This document shows positions 53,801 to 61,619 of a stretch of DNA of 64,000 nt, in pieces; within the stretch, counting starts at the first letter, position 1; each line of letters begins with the position of its first letter. This DNA is from Flavobacterium suaedae (lineage in GTDB: Bacteria > Bacteroidota > Bacteroidia > Flavobacteriales > Flavobacteriaceae). The notes under the pieces were generated by a model. The model worked only from the letters and a program-made list of their open reading frames with translations, was not told the origin of the DNA and did not search any database. Location of the stretch: contig NZ_BMJE01000003.1 in NCBI RefSeq assembly GCF_014642915.1, positions 248,001 to 312,000 of the forward strand. The letters run 5' to 3'. The position numbers and the translations under genes were made by a program.

Positions 53801-55175
53801 TTGTACCTAAAGTTGAGGTATCAGGGACAGGAGGAGCACCATCAAACCAGTTTAATGTATTACCCGGTAATGCTTCTGCTGTTAATGCCTGCGCTGTTTC
53901 CCCCTGACAGTATGTAATATCACTTACTACAGGTGCAGGTACTTCATCCCCCATAAAACTAATTTCAAGGGTGCTTATACAATATTGTGTAACCCAATCA
54001 TAATAATATGTTCCTTCTTCTCCGAAGTCTGAAATTGTTGTGGTATTACTTGAAGCATCAGCAATAGTAGTTGCGGAAGGGTTATCACCGTGCGCTACCC
54101 AAGTACCTGTACCTGCGGCTTCTATATTTGCTACCAGTTCACCACACTGCATATAGTAGGGGTTAGGCGAAAGGATACCATTATTTGCCGTAAAAGTAAT
54201 AGCATCAAGATAGTTCCCTACACTTGCGCCTCCCACACTGGAAACGGACTGAAAAATAAACCTTGTTACTGTTTGCCCGGCAGGAACTTCATATTCTCCT
54301 GTATTGTAACTCCATGCTGTATTACTTGTAGATACAACATCTACTACTTCATAAGGTCCTCCCGGAGGTCCTGCCATTAGTTGACAGGTATCTGTACCCT
54401 GTCTTCCTCTGTGAGCAAAACCATAAGAAAAGACCGTTACCTCAGGAGTTTCATAATCCTGATAAACACCTGAAACAAGGTTAGCATTTAATTCTATAAA
54501 CTGATTTCCGCTATAGGCAGGTACATTTTCATAATTAGGAACCGGCCAAAACTCCATCATTTGGTCAGTAGCTGTTGTTCTCCAGCCCTGCACTACATTA
54601 TGATTTAAAAATATAGGATAATTAGGATTAGCAGGTGGTGGCGGGTTTTCAAAATCATAATTAACTGTGGTTATTATACAGTCCGACTGATTACTACCTG
54701 TTGGTGGCGGGGGTGTAGTTACACAAACTGAAAAGGTATTGCTAAGTACAGGATTAATAACTACGTTAAAGTAAAGCCTTAATTTATAAGTTTCCCCAAC
54801 CGTAAGCGATGTTGCCAGTATTACATTGTTATAACTGCAATATATCTGAGTCATAGAAGCGCAATCATTACCTTCATATAAAGCCATGACTACAGGCTGC
54901 GGACTGGTACCTACAAAGTTAGAAAGTGCAATAGTATGCGAATCAGAAGTCGCTGTAAACTGATACCATATATCAGGGCTTAAGCTCCCTGCGCAGGTAT
55001 TGCCCTCCGGCGAAATAGTAGCATTATTAAATACAGCAGTTGATGTTGCTGTACAGTTTTCGCCACTGTTTACTGTAAGTGTTGTAGCATTTCCGCAATT
55101 ATCGTTAGGTGGTGCTGCGAAAATAAATGACGAAGATAACAGTAATATTAACAGAATAGGTAAATTTCTTATCAT
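50865..55175 (-). CDS. SprB-repeat adhesin with T9SS type B sorting domain
   Basis: The 1436-residue secreted protein has a signal peptide (MIRNLPILLILLLSSSFIFA, cleaved after AA). An N-terminal region with NCGNATTLTVNSGENC-type blocks and a carbohydrate-binding-like domain follow, then PKD/Ig-like parts. Seven SprB-like repeats of ~72-77 residues (residues ~569-1108; consensus QPDC...G..V.SP.G..Y.YSIDG.NYQ...F.G...G.YTVTVQN..GC) come next, then an eighth degenerate copy. The C-terminal FSPNGDGEHDYWYIKGL and IYDRYGKVV is the gliding-motility-associated type B sorting domain. It is exported by the type IX system and probably acts in adhesion or gliding. Confidence 0.92.
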   Translation of the reverse strand: MIRNLPILLILLLSSSFIFAAPPNDNCGNATTLTVNSGENCTATSTAVFNNATISPEGNTCAGSLSPDIWYQFTATSDSHTIALSNFVGTSPQPVVMALYEGNDCASMTQIYCSYNNVILATSLTVGETYKLRLYFNVVINPVLSNTFSVCVTTPPPPTGSNQSDCIITTVNYDFENPPPPANPNYPIFLNHNVVQGWRTTATDQMMEFWPVPNYENVPAYSGNQFIELNANLVSGVYQDYETPEVTVFSYGFAHRGRQGTDTCQLMAGPPGGPYEVVDVVSTSNTAWSYNTGEYEVPAGQTVTRFIFQSVSSVGGASVGNYLDAITFTANNGILSPNPYYMQCGELVANIEAAGTGTWVAHGDNPSATTIADASSNTTTISDFGEEGTYYYDWVTQYCISTLEISFMGDEVPAPVVSDITYCQGETAQALTAEALPGNTLNWFDGAPPVPDTSTLGTTTYYVSQIAPNFCESVPASITVTVSLPGNAVTDFTLPVAVCTDGGTVQPNHVADYTTGGTYSAETGLTIDAATGEIDPVTSAPGDYNVVYNVPANVCTSQGSSTVPITINAVPITPDVTLIQPDCDTTTGTVTINSPVGVAYTYSLDGTNYQTTAQFSGVVSGTYTLYVMNTEGCETTYDSIVIDDTLDVPAIPDVTIVQPDCDTPTADITVTAPVGTEYMYSINGIDYQVSPVFNNVISGSYTISVQNTDGCINTLDITVNPQPPTPVPPTATVTQPDCNLPAGVLTVNAPTGAGLQYSVDGINYQSGNVFEGLAQGNYTVTVMNVYGCSNTSTGSYTVNAPFDQAPAPQLSASQPDCFTGTGTISVNSPLGSGYSYSIDGAVFQTGTLFTGLNPATYTILTKNPDGCISSSSITVYPAPDAPAVADVTVTQPGCDSEYGTFVINSPVGSGLHYSIDGVNFQLSPVFTDLVPDTYTITVQNTAGCISVTNPISITPGLPIPPRPVITAIQPTCDVQTGGIMINSPLGTDYTYSVDGVNYQPETLFEGLTPGTTYTVTVQNSAGCTKTSLPLTIQDAPELIGTPTVSVENPECGETRGMITIDDPVGDAFTYSINTIYFQPSPVFTNVIPGDYTVIIRNSYGCTESVDVTVDAPPVASDAGVVSGPDQVCENDIVQYESTVADGTWSVNNENLGTIDETGQLTVLSSGNLIVYYTVQNPDECPTTEEFSVWAVGAPRVEFDDAVLCMDLETGEYGSIELNTGFSSADYAFVWYKGGTEIDDEQQGYITVTEPGEYTVDVTNLATGCTGTEAAQVTISSQPEIRVEVGEDFSYLQSIFIEVVGGAGDYVYQLNNGEFQQEPTFTGIREGEYTVTVKDLNGCGSVTTTVFALNYPRYFSPNGDGEHDYWYIKGLSQMTDIHIYIYDRYGKVVGYVNPNTIGWDGTFNGEILPATDYWFTVDYNSSDGTRKEFKAHFSLIR
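51850..53470 (-). repeat. Array of seven SprB-like repeats
   Basis: Seven coding repeats of about 220-230 bases each lie within the adhesin gene. Each encodes one QPxC...SPxGxxYxYSxDGxNYQ...GxYTVxVxNxxGC unit. They are diverged in DNA sequence, so the array is old and not prone to recent slippage. Two further units of the same kind occur in the 61620-64000 gene. Confidence 0.85.
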
Positions 55176-55192
55176 TAGTTAGGTATTTTCTA

Positions 55193-55222
55193 TAAATTTA
55201 TGTTAATAAATAAACTATACAA
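55193..55222 (-). promoter_or_regulatory. Promoter of the SprB-repeat adhesin gene
   Basis: On the minus strand TTG (55222-55220), a 19-base spacer and TAAATTTA (55200-55193) match the consensus except for the last base. The ATG at 55175 is 17 bases downstream. Confidence 0.6.
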
Positions 55223-55689
55223 AACAAAAACACCTGAGATAACAAACACCCTACGCTAAGTTATATTTCTCACATAAAAACAAAAAAAGTAGTTTTTTTA
55301 AAACAAAAAATTAAAATAATTTTATACAGATTTTGATTTAGCTAAAAAGAAAAAAACTAGCTTTCCATGTCAGAAAGAAAATACGTATTAAATTTAGTGT
55401 TAATTAAAGTTTCTCCCTGTTTAATGTATGCTAATATTATGTGTATAAGAAATTAAAGTTATATTATTTTAGCTATTTTTTAATGGTAAAAAATGTAAGT
55501 AATTTTAGCCATTAAATTTAACAGGTTATTTGTTGTAGATATGGTGCTTAAAATTTATTAAAATAAATTCTTGCAATCGTAATTATTTAATTCTTAGATA
55601 ATAAATAAGTAATAGGCAGCATAACGTGATAATAGCATAATATTTTTTTTATTAAAAGTAATTACGTTAAAAACGCAAAAATAATACGT
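55223..55689. other. AT-rich intergenic region
   Basis: About 470 bases with very high AT content and many A and T runs between two divergent genes. I found no open frame with coding character, no RNA structure and no repeat worth noting; it probably holds only upstream control elements. Confidence 0.5.
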
Positions 55690-55720
55690 TTGAGAATACA
55701 ATATTTTTATAGTAACTTTA
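55690..55720 (+). promoter_or_regulatory. Promoter of the small coiled-coil membrane protein
   Basis: TTG (55690-55692), a 20-base spacer and TAACTTTA (55713-55720) match the consensus except for the final base. The ATG at 55763 is 42 bases downstream. Confidence 0.5.
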
Positions 55721-55762
55721 CTGAATTAACAAAACATTAATTACTATTAAACACAACTGGGG

Positions 55763-56164
55763 ATGAACTATATACCGGAAATTATAATTGCAGCTTTACT
55801 AGTGACCGGTATTCTAATCTATTACTTAAACGGTCACGCATATAAGAAACAAAAAGTTAGATTTCTTGCAAAATATCGTCGTGCAAGGATTAAGTCACTA
55901 CATTTTCAAGATGCTCTTAGCGCTTATATACTTAGAAATAACGCTAAAAATGAAGTTTTTGTAGAAGGTTTAACCTATGGAGAGTTTTTAAAACAATTGC
56001 AAAAACACCACTCTCTTTACCTTTCTGAAAAAAGGTACAAAAAGCTCAGACGCTCGCCTTTAATTATAGGTAAGGATATTAAAGCAATTGAAAAGCAAGA
56101 GGCAAGACTTTCGGAAACGGAAAAAAAGATAGCCACTATAAAAGAACAAAAAAGCTCTGCATAA
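55763..56164 (+). CDS. Small membrane-anchored coiled-coil protein
   Basis: The 133-residue protein has one N-terminal membrane helix (IIIAALLVTGILIYYL), then a basic helical region (YKKQKVRFLAKYRRARIKSL) and a C-terminal coiled coil (KQEARLSETEKKIATIKEQK). The soluble part would face the cytoplasm. No family is recognised. The terminator hairpin at 56149-56176 overlaps its last codons. Function unknown. Confidence 0.72.
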   Translation: MNYIPEIIIAALLVTGILIYYLNGHAYKKQKVRFLAKYRRARIKSLHFQDALSAYILRNNAKNEVFVEGLTYGEFLKQLQKHHSLYLSEKRYKKLRRSPLIIGKDIKAIEKQEARLSETEKKIATIKEQKSSA

Positions 56165-56176
56165 GCAGAGCTTTTT
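56149..56176. terminator. Bidirectional terminator
   Basis: A 12-bp perfect stem (AAAAAGCTCTGC, 56149-56160, with 56165-56176) includes the stop codon of the plus-strand gene in the loop. A and T runs on both sides let it also serve the convergent minus-strand gene. Confidence 0.88.
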
Positions 56177-56214
56177 ATTTAATTATTAATATAAGTTTAG
56201 CTTATTTTCTAAGT

Positions 56215-56859
56215 TTAACTTATTTTCGGAAAACGATTTGCCTCAATACATGAAGTGTCATACCCTCCGAACTTTTTAATGTAGCTTTTTAGCGAAGTAC
56301 CAAAACCATCACGAAAACCGCTTTGACCGTTACTCCTTAAAAATTTCTTTACAGAACCGGCTCCTGCTAAATGCGCTGCAGCCAATATACCGGATTCGGT
56401 AACTTTAATTCCGCCTACAACCTTACCGTCGTATTTTTTAATCTCTTTCCTAAGCTCCCACTTATTTATAGAAAGTAACGCTTTAAACGCCTTTTCCTGT
56501 AGCTCAGGATTATTTAAGAACTCATTGTTATCATGTATACCTACTGCGCGTAATGCACTTTTACCAAATTGGTATTTACCCATATACCCAAAAGGGTTTA
56601 TTAATTTGTACAAACCTTGCGATTCTCTTACCGCTATGGCTTGTTTAAAACCTACGTAAGTTTTACCGGTATAAGGAATTCTTACTTTAGGTTTCCCATC
56701 TGTAATCTTTGGCAGCTCATAATTAAGTACTTCTCCTTCTTGTAAATAGAAATCATTTAACTTGCCAAAGTCTCCAGTTTTGTTTGTTTTAAATCCAGAA
56801 TTTAAAAGAGCAATAGTTATTAGAGCTAAGCCTAAAAAATACTTCCATTTTTTTATCAT
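56215..56859 (-). CDS. Lysozyme-like peptidoglycan-active protein
   Basis: The 214-residue protein has an N-terminal signal or anchor helix (MIKKWKYFLGLALITIALLN) and a domain with FKQAIAVRESQGLYKLINPF followed by GYMGKYQFGKSALRAVGI. Glu in VRESQG and the G-x-YQF segment match the active-site layout of lysozyme/transglycosylase-fold enzymes, and ILAAAHLAGAGSVKKFL fits the later helix. It may cut peptidoglycan glycan strands. I use the ATG at 56859; a longer frame from 56910 lacks support. Nearest neighbour on the same strand is mltG. Confidence 0.75.
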   Translation of the reverse strand: MIKKWKYFLGLALITIALLNSGFKTNKTGDFGKLNDFYLQEGEVLNYELPKITDGKPKVRIPYTGKTYVGFKQAIAVRESQGLYKLINPFGYMGKYQFGKSALRAVGIHDNNEFLNNPELQEKAFKALLSINKWELRKEIKKYDGKVVGGIKVTESGILAAAHLAGAGSVKKFLRSNGQSGFRDGFGTSLKSYIKKFGGYDTSCIEANRFPKIS

Positions 56860-57126
56860 AAAATTTAATTTCTCACCGTCTGTCACCCATGTGAAATTTT
56901 CAGGGCGCAAAAGTACGAAAAAAAAATAAAACTGATTTACAGCAAGTTAGCTTTTATTTTACACTTAACATAAATGAAACTTTAAATAATAAGGATAAAA
57001 ATAGCTGTAAAGCATAATAAAATAAGCAGGTAACAAGATTTTTCTTATTCTTGAAAAATGACAAAATTTAACATTTAAACCTTTATGATTTTATGTTTTT
57101 TTTTAACAAAAACAGGCTTAAAATAA

Positions 57127-58164
57127 TTATTTTATATTGTTCTTGTTTACCCAAGCGATATACTTCCTTCTGTTAGCAGCATGCTGTGAAGCGGTAACTG
57201 CAAATTCATGGTAACCTATATTGGTAACACTTGCACAAAAGAATATATAATTATGTTTTTCAGCATTTAAAACAGCATCAATTGCCGAAATATCAGGCAT
57301 TGCAATAGGTCCGGGAGGTATGCCCTCATACATATAGGTATTGTATGGCGAATCAACTTCAAGATGTTTAAAATACACTCTTTTAATCACTTGATTAAAA
57401 TCACCTGTCTGCCTTTTTACTGCATAAATAACAGTAGGGTCTGCCTCCAGCTTCATGCCTTTATTTAACCGATTAATGTAAACACCTGCTACACGTGGGC
57501 GCTCATCAGCTTTTACTGTTTCTTTATGCACAATCGCTGCAAGAGAAATCACCTCAAGCGGAGTTAGCCCTAAAGCTGCTGCTTTTGCTTTTCGGTCTTC
57601 ATTCCAAAACTTTCTGTATTCACGAGCCATTCGCTCAGTTAGCTTATAAGCAGAAACATCCCAAAAGAACTCATAGGTATTTGGTACTAAAATACTTAAC
57701 ACATTATCTTTATTAAGCTCATGGTCACGCAAAAACTCTTTATCGGTAAAAGCTTGGAGTAAAGCTAAACTATCAGGCTCTACCTGCTGTGCAATTCTGC
57801 CTACAGCATCGGCAAGGGTTTCCTGATTATTAAACGACACTCTTACAGGCACAGGCTGACGTAATGCATTAACAATTTCATTACTATTCATCCCTTTGGT
57901 TAAAACAAACTTTCCTGCTCTTACATTATCACTATATGCTTTTTTATTAGCGACCATGTCAAAACGTTCCATATCCTTAATGTAAGGACGTATACTATCC
58001 TGAACTTGCTCGTAACTGGCATTGGTAGGTAAATAAACCGCTACTTTATTTTGAGAAAAAGTAGTATTTGCAGAAAAAATGCTTTTATAAATACTGTACC
58101 CATATATTGAACCACCAATAACTACTACCAGTGTTATTAATGCTATAATTCTTCTAAGTTTCAC
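57127..58164 (-). CDS. mltG: Endolytic transglycosylase MltG
   Basis: MltG cleaves nascent glycan strands and sets their length at the inner membrane. The 345-residue protein has an N-terminal membrane helix (IIALITLVVVIGGSIYGYSI) and the YceG domain with a LysM-like part (residues ~40-110) and the catalytic part (~150-340): SLAAIVHKETVKADERPRVA contains the active-site Glu, then GVYINRLNKGMKLEADPTVI and YMYEGIPPGPIAMPD. It follows the GNAT gene by 13 bases and is the last gene of the dapF-GNAT-mltG operon. Confidence 0.94.
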   Translation of the reverse strand: MKLRRIIALITLVVVIGGSIYGYSIYKSIFSANTTFSQNKVAVYLPTNASYEQVQDSIRPYIKDMERFDMVANKKAYSDNVRAGKFVLTKGMNSNEIVNALRQPVPVRVSFNNQETLADAVGRIAQQVEPDSLALLQAFTDKEFLRDHELNKDNVLSILVPNTYEFFWDVSAYKLTERMAREYRKFWNEDRKAKAAALGLTPLEVISLAAIVHKETVKADERPRVAGVYINRLNKGMKLEADPTVIYAVKRQTGDFNQVIKRVYFKHLEVDSPYNTYMYEGIPPGPIAMPDISAIDAVLNAEKHNYIFFCASVTNIGYHEFAVTASQHAANRRKYIAWVNKNNIK

Positions 58165-58177
58165 CGTTGTATTATTT

Positions 58178-58708
58178 CTATTGTTGTTTTATTATCTGAT
58201 ATAAGGCTTCATCTGCAAAGCCGTTATATTTTTTTATCCAATCTTTCTTTACACCTATACATTTAAAACCGAAACCGGTAAACAAGACTATACTTGGCTG
58301 ATTATCGGTACTAATGTTGGCATATAGCTGATGTAACTGTAATCTTTTAAAAGCATACTCTATCAATAAGCCTAAAGACTCCTTTCCTATTCCCTGAGAA
58401 CGATTTTCTTCATCACTTATTATTATACCGACACCTGCACGCTGGTTAACAGGATCAAAGTCAAAAAGGTCTATTAACCCTATTGCTTCAAAACTGTCCT
58501 TTTTGCAAATAGCTAAACGTAACTGTTTAGCCTCAAAGATATCCTGATGGGCATTTTCAAGATATTGCCTAATTAAAAACCGACTGTAAGGCGTTATAGT
58601 ATTGCTTACCTCCCAAATATTTTCATCATTTTCTATTTTGTATAGAAATGCTAAATCATCCGGCTCTAAAGCGCGTAAATATATATTTTCACCCTGTAGG
58701 TTTACCAT
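58178..58708 (-). CDS. GNAT family N-acetyltransferase
   Basis: The 176-residue acetyl-CoA-dependent acetyltransferase resembles the RimJ/RimL branch: NIYLRALEPDDLAFLYKIEN at the start, RAGVGIIISDEENRSQGIGK as the acetyl-CoA loop (QGIGKE in place of Q/RxxGxG/A) and LHQLYANISTDNQPSIVLFT near the end. The substrate is unknown. Its ATG overlaps the dapF stop by seven bases, so the two are translationally coupled, and mltG follows. Confidence 0.9.
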   Translation of the reverse strand: MVNLQGENIYLRALEPDDLAFLYKIENDENIWEVSNTITPYSRFLIRQYLENAHQDIFEAKQLRLAICKKDSFEAIGLIDLFDFDPVNQRAGVGIIISDEENRSQGIGKESLGLLIEYAFKRLQLHQLYANISTDNQPSIVLFTGFGFKCIGVKKDWIKKYNGFADEALYQIIKQQ

Positions 58709-59487
58709 GTTATCTCTCCTTTAAAAACAAATGTTGCCGGACCTGTTAGATATACTGAGGTAAAATTAGTATCACTATTCTGAATAAATGATACTTTAAG
58801 TTCTCCTCCCTGTGTTACTAACGTAACAGTGTTTGATTGTGTTTTACCTGTTACCTTCATAGCTATTGCAACAGCCGTAACGCCTGTACCACATGATAAT
58901 GTTTCATCTTCCACCCCGCGTTCATAAGTACGAACTGAAAACTTGTCAGTTTCAAGCTGTTCCACAAAGTTGATGTTAGCACCTGCTTTACCGTACAAGT
59001 CGCTATAACGGATTGCTGCACCCGCTGCCTTTACATCAATATCAGCGATATTTTCTACCGTAGTAACATGGTGCGGAGAGCCTGTATCAAGAAAAGTATA
59101 ATCATCTTTCATTGTTACCTCATCTACATCCTTCATGTGTAATGATACAATTCCGTTTTCATCAATCGTAGCTTCATGCTCTCCGTCAATTGCTATAAAG
59201 CGGGCTTTGTTTTGTATAATACCCAACTGTTTTGCAAAAGCAACTAAACATCTCCCTCCGTTTCCGCACATAGAGCTTTCATTTCCGTCGGCATTAAAAT
59301 AAATCATACGAAAATCGGCATTCTCATCGTTCTCTAGTAATATCAAGCCATCGGCACCTATACCAAATTTACGATCGCAAAGCGTATTGATTAGTTTGGT
59401 ATCATTTTTGGAAAAGGTATTATCACGATTATCTATCATAACAAAATCGTTACCGGTACCTTGATATTTATAAAATTTATGATGCAT
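58702..59487 (-). CDS. dapF: Diaminopimelate epimerase
   Basis: The 261-residue enzyme converts L,L- to meso-diaminopimelate for peptidoglycan and lysine. It has KYQGTGNDFVMIDNRD, the first catalytic Cys in SSMCGNGGRCLVAFA and the second in EDETLSCGTGVTAVA, with GADGLILLEND in between. I use the ATG at 59487 (MHHKFYKYQGTG); upstream frames add a hydrophobic stretch not found in the family. It heads the dapF-GNAT-mltG operon, and a strong inverted repeat lies over its promoter. Confidence 0.95.
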   Translation of the reverse strand: MHHKFYKYQGTGNDFVMIDNRDNTFSKNDTKLINTLCDRKFGIGADGLILLENDENADFRMIYFNADGNESSMCGNGGRCLVAFAKQLGIIQNKARFIAIDGEHEATIDENGIVSLHMKDVDEVTMKDDYTFLDTGSPHHVTTVENIADIDVKAAGAAIRYSDLYGKAGANINFVEQLETDKFSVRTYERGVEDETLSCGTGVTAVAIAMKVTGKTQSNTVTLVTQGGELKVSFIQNSDTNFTSVYLTGPATFVFKGEITW

Positions 59488-59514
59488 ATTATAAAGAGAT
59501 ATTAAGCTAAAGTA

Positions 59515-59542
59515 CAAATATAATGTTCGAACAAACATTATA
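59515..59542. promoter_or_regulatory. dapF -7 box with overlapping 9-base inverted repeat
   Basis: On the minus strand TATATTTG (59522-59515) is an exact -7 box for dapF. An inverted repeat TATAATGTT-N6-AACATTATA (59519-59542) overlaps it. The divergent degQ-like gene starts 66 bases away, so a regulator here could control both sides. No T run follows, so it is not a terminator. Confidence 0.55.
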
Positions 59543-59608
59543 GTTATTTAAACTGAAAATAACTTAAATTTTTAATACAAACTATTAACTAAATACTGTT
59601 TTACAATT

Positions 59609-61003
59609 ATGAAAAAAATTTCAGGCTTATTAATGGTAGCTGTTTTAAGTAGTGCTACTACGCTTGGAGCTTATAAACTGGTATTTGATGAAGATGCAAA
59701 CAATCCCTCTGTTATATCAGTAGCTCCCTCTCAGGAAAGTTACACAAAAAATGTTGCCCTTGCCACTGCTGAAGATGTAGATTTTACTACAGCAGCAGAC
59801 CAAGCTGTGCATAGCGTGGTACACGTTAAAAATGTTTCCTATTCTACTGCACCACGTAACCCATTAATGGAGTATTTTTATGGCTACCGTGGCGGACAGC
59901 AACAAGCACAAGTTGGTACAGGTTCAGGGGTTATTATTACCGAAGACGGTTATATAGTAACTAACAACCACGTAATACAAAATGCTTCGGAGCTGGAAGT
60001 AACACTTAACAATAATAAATCATATAAGGCACAACTGGTAGGAACAGATTCTAAAATGGACATCGCACTACTAAAGGTTGATACTGATGAAAAGTTACCT
60101 TATGCTGTTTTTGGAAACTCTGACGATTTAAAAGTTGGCGAATGGGTACTGGCTGTTGGTAATCCTTACAACCTTACCTCAACAGTAACAGCAGGTATTG
60201 TTTCGGCAAAAGCCCGAAACCTTAGTAAAGATGGTTTACAATCATTCATCCAAACTGATGCTGCTGTAAACCCGGGTAACAGCGGGGGTGCATTAGTTAA
60301 CACTCTCGGGGAGCTTATTGGTATTAATACCATGATATCATCTAACACCGGCTCTTATGTTGGGTATTCTTTTGCTGTACCGTCTAACATAGCTCGTAAA
60401 ATTATAGAGGATATTATGGAGTATGGTAATGTGCAACGCGGCGTACTGGGTGTACAAGGCGGTGAACTTAACAGCCATGTTTCGGAAGAGTTAGGCATAA
60501 ACAAAACACAGGGCTTTTATGTAAACGGTGTTACCGAAGGAAGCGGTGCTGAAAAAGCCGGAATTAAGCAGGGTGATGTTATTACAGAAATAGACAATAA
60601 GCCTATTTATGGTTTTGCTGACCTTAATGCTTCAATAGTTACGAAACGACCTAATGATGTGGTACAGGTAGGTATTGAGCGAAACGGTGAAAAACTTACT
60701 CTTCCTGTAAAACTATCTAAAAGAGAAATATACAGCTATAGTGGTCTTGACCTTGAAAACTTAAGCAAAGCTGAAAAGAAAAACTTAAAGCTGGATTATG
60801 GTGTAAGAATTAAAAATATTACCGATGAACGTTTTATGCCTTATTATGATGAACTGAAAGGTGGAATAATTTTAAGTATTGATAATGTGAAGGCTAAGGA
60901 TATTGAAACAGTATCAGACATACTTTCTAACAAGCGCCCTAACGAAAAATCACGAGTAGAAATGCTTACTAAAAAAGGAGAACTGGTTAGGTTCTATATA
61001 TAA
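59609..61003 (+). CDS. Do/DegQ family periplasmic serine protease
   Basis: The 464-residue protein has an N-terminal signal peptide or anchor (MKKISGLLMVAVLSSATTLG), a trypsin-like domain with catalytic His121 (TNNHVIQN), Asp151 (KMDIALLKV) and Ser225 (NPGNSGGAL), and two PDZ domains (~residues 285-375 and ~380-464; GVLGVQGGELN, then AEKAGIKQGDVITEIDNKPI). It degrades or refolds damaged envelope proteins. It could be DegP- or DegQ-like; the short linker loop favours DegQ. It is a single-gene unit ending at 61026-61066. Confidence 0.93.
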   Translation: MKKISGLLMVAVLSSATTLGAYKLVFDEDANNPSVISVAPSQESYTKNVALATAEDVDFTTAADQAVHSVVHVKNVSYSTAPRNPLMEYFYGYRGGQQQAQVGTGSGVIITEDGYIVTNNHVIQNASELEVTLNNNKSYKAQLVGTDSKMDIALLKVDTDEKLPYAVFGNSDDLKVGEWVLAVGNPYNLTSTVTAGIVSAKARNLSKDGLQSFIQTDAAVNPGNSGGALVNTLGELIGINTMISSNTGSYVGYSFAVPSNIARKIIEDIMEYGNVQRGVLGVQGGELNSHVSEELGINKTQGFYVNGVTEGSGAEKAGIKQGDVITEIDNKPIYGFADLNASIVTKRPNDVVQVGIERNGEKLTLPVKLSKREIYSYSGLDLENLSKAEKKNLKLDYGVRIKNITDERFMPYYDELKGGIILSIDNVKAKDIETVSDILSNKRPNEKSRVEMLTKKGELVRFYI

Positions 61004-61025
61004 AAAAGTTTTTTGCCTGTTTATA

Positions 61026-61066
61026 ATGCCCTCATGCTATTAATAAAAAGCGTGAGGGTATTTTTA
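61026..61066 (+). terminator. Intrinsic terminator
   Basis: The stem ATGCCCTCATGC (61026-61037) pairs with 61050-61061 with two non-canonical pairs and a 12-base loop, then TTTTT. Confidence 0.8.
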
Positions 61067-61130
61067 TTTGGTTTATATAACCGCAACTTTATGGTAACAT
61101 TGGGGTAAATACGTCACCTAACAGTTTTAT

Positions 61131-61138
61131 TACATTTG
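61131..61138 (+). promoter_or_regulatory. -7 box of the four-helix membrane protein gene
   Basis: TACATTTG matches TAnnTTTG exactly, 24 bases before the ATG at 61163. The nearest TTG is 28 bases upstream, outside the usual range. Confidence 0.45.
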
Positions 61139-61162
61139 GCGAAAAACCTGTTTTTCATAAAA

Positions 61163-61552
61163 ATGAAAAAAAAAGCTGCACGTAAACTGGAATCTTTTCT
61201 GCATTTTCTAACTGCTACATTACTACTAATAAAGGGAATTGATGAAATAGTAAGAAAATTATACTTTCCTGGTTCTATTATAATAGGATTGGCATTAACC
61301 GTTTTAGTAATTAACTTTTTTTGGCGTTTTTTAAAAATAACTCCCAAACAAGCCCGAACAGTTTGCTGGTATATAGAAACCCCTGCTTTAATAGTGACTT
61401 CATATATGCTGCATTTAGAGAAAAAAGAATTTATGCCTCATATATTTCTTTTAGCTGCTGTAATATACCCTGTAATGGGGTTTGTATCTTCTAAAAAGTT
61501 TAAAAAGATGAGGAAAGCAGCAAAGAAGAAGAGAAAAATGCAAAACTTATAA
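61163..61552 (+). CDS. Small multi-helix membrane protein
   Basis: The 129-residue protein has about four membrane helices (SFLHFLTATLLLIKGIDEIV, IIIGLALTVLVINFFWRFL, WYIETPALIVTSYMLHL, IFLLAAVIYPVMGFVSS) and very basic ends (MKKKAARKLES and KKMRKAAKKKRKMQNL), so both ends are probably cytoplasmic. No family is recognised. I use the ATG at 61163 rather than a TTG at 61136, which lies inside the -7 box 61131-61138. A bidirectional terminator follows at once. Confidence 0.72.
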   Translation: MKKKAARKLESFLHFLTATLLLIKGIDEIVRKLYFPGSIIIGLALTVLVINFFWRFLKITPKQARTVCWYIETPALIVTSYMLHLEKKEFMPHIFLLAAVIYPVMGFVSSKKFKKMRKAAKKKRKMQNL

Positions 61553-61572
61553 AACCAAAATATTTATAAATA

Positions 61573-61600
61573 AAAAAGGGAGGCAAATGCCTCCCTTTTT
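61573..61600. terminator. Bidirectional terminator
   Basis: A 13-bp perfect stem (AAAAAGGGAGGCA, 61573-61585, with 61588-61600) with A and T runs at both ends lies between two convergent genes. Confidence 0.92.
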
Positions 61601-61619
61601 ATTGTGTTAAAACAAACAC

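Noticed and set aside
53502..54380. Cys-rich plus-strand frames within the adhesin gene
   Set aside because: They are antisense shadows caused by Thr/Val-rich repeats on the coding strand.
55223..55689. Possible small RNA or small gene in the long AT-rich gap
   Set aside because: No stable hairpin with a T run, no conserved-looking frame and no promoter that is not explained by the flanking genes.
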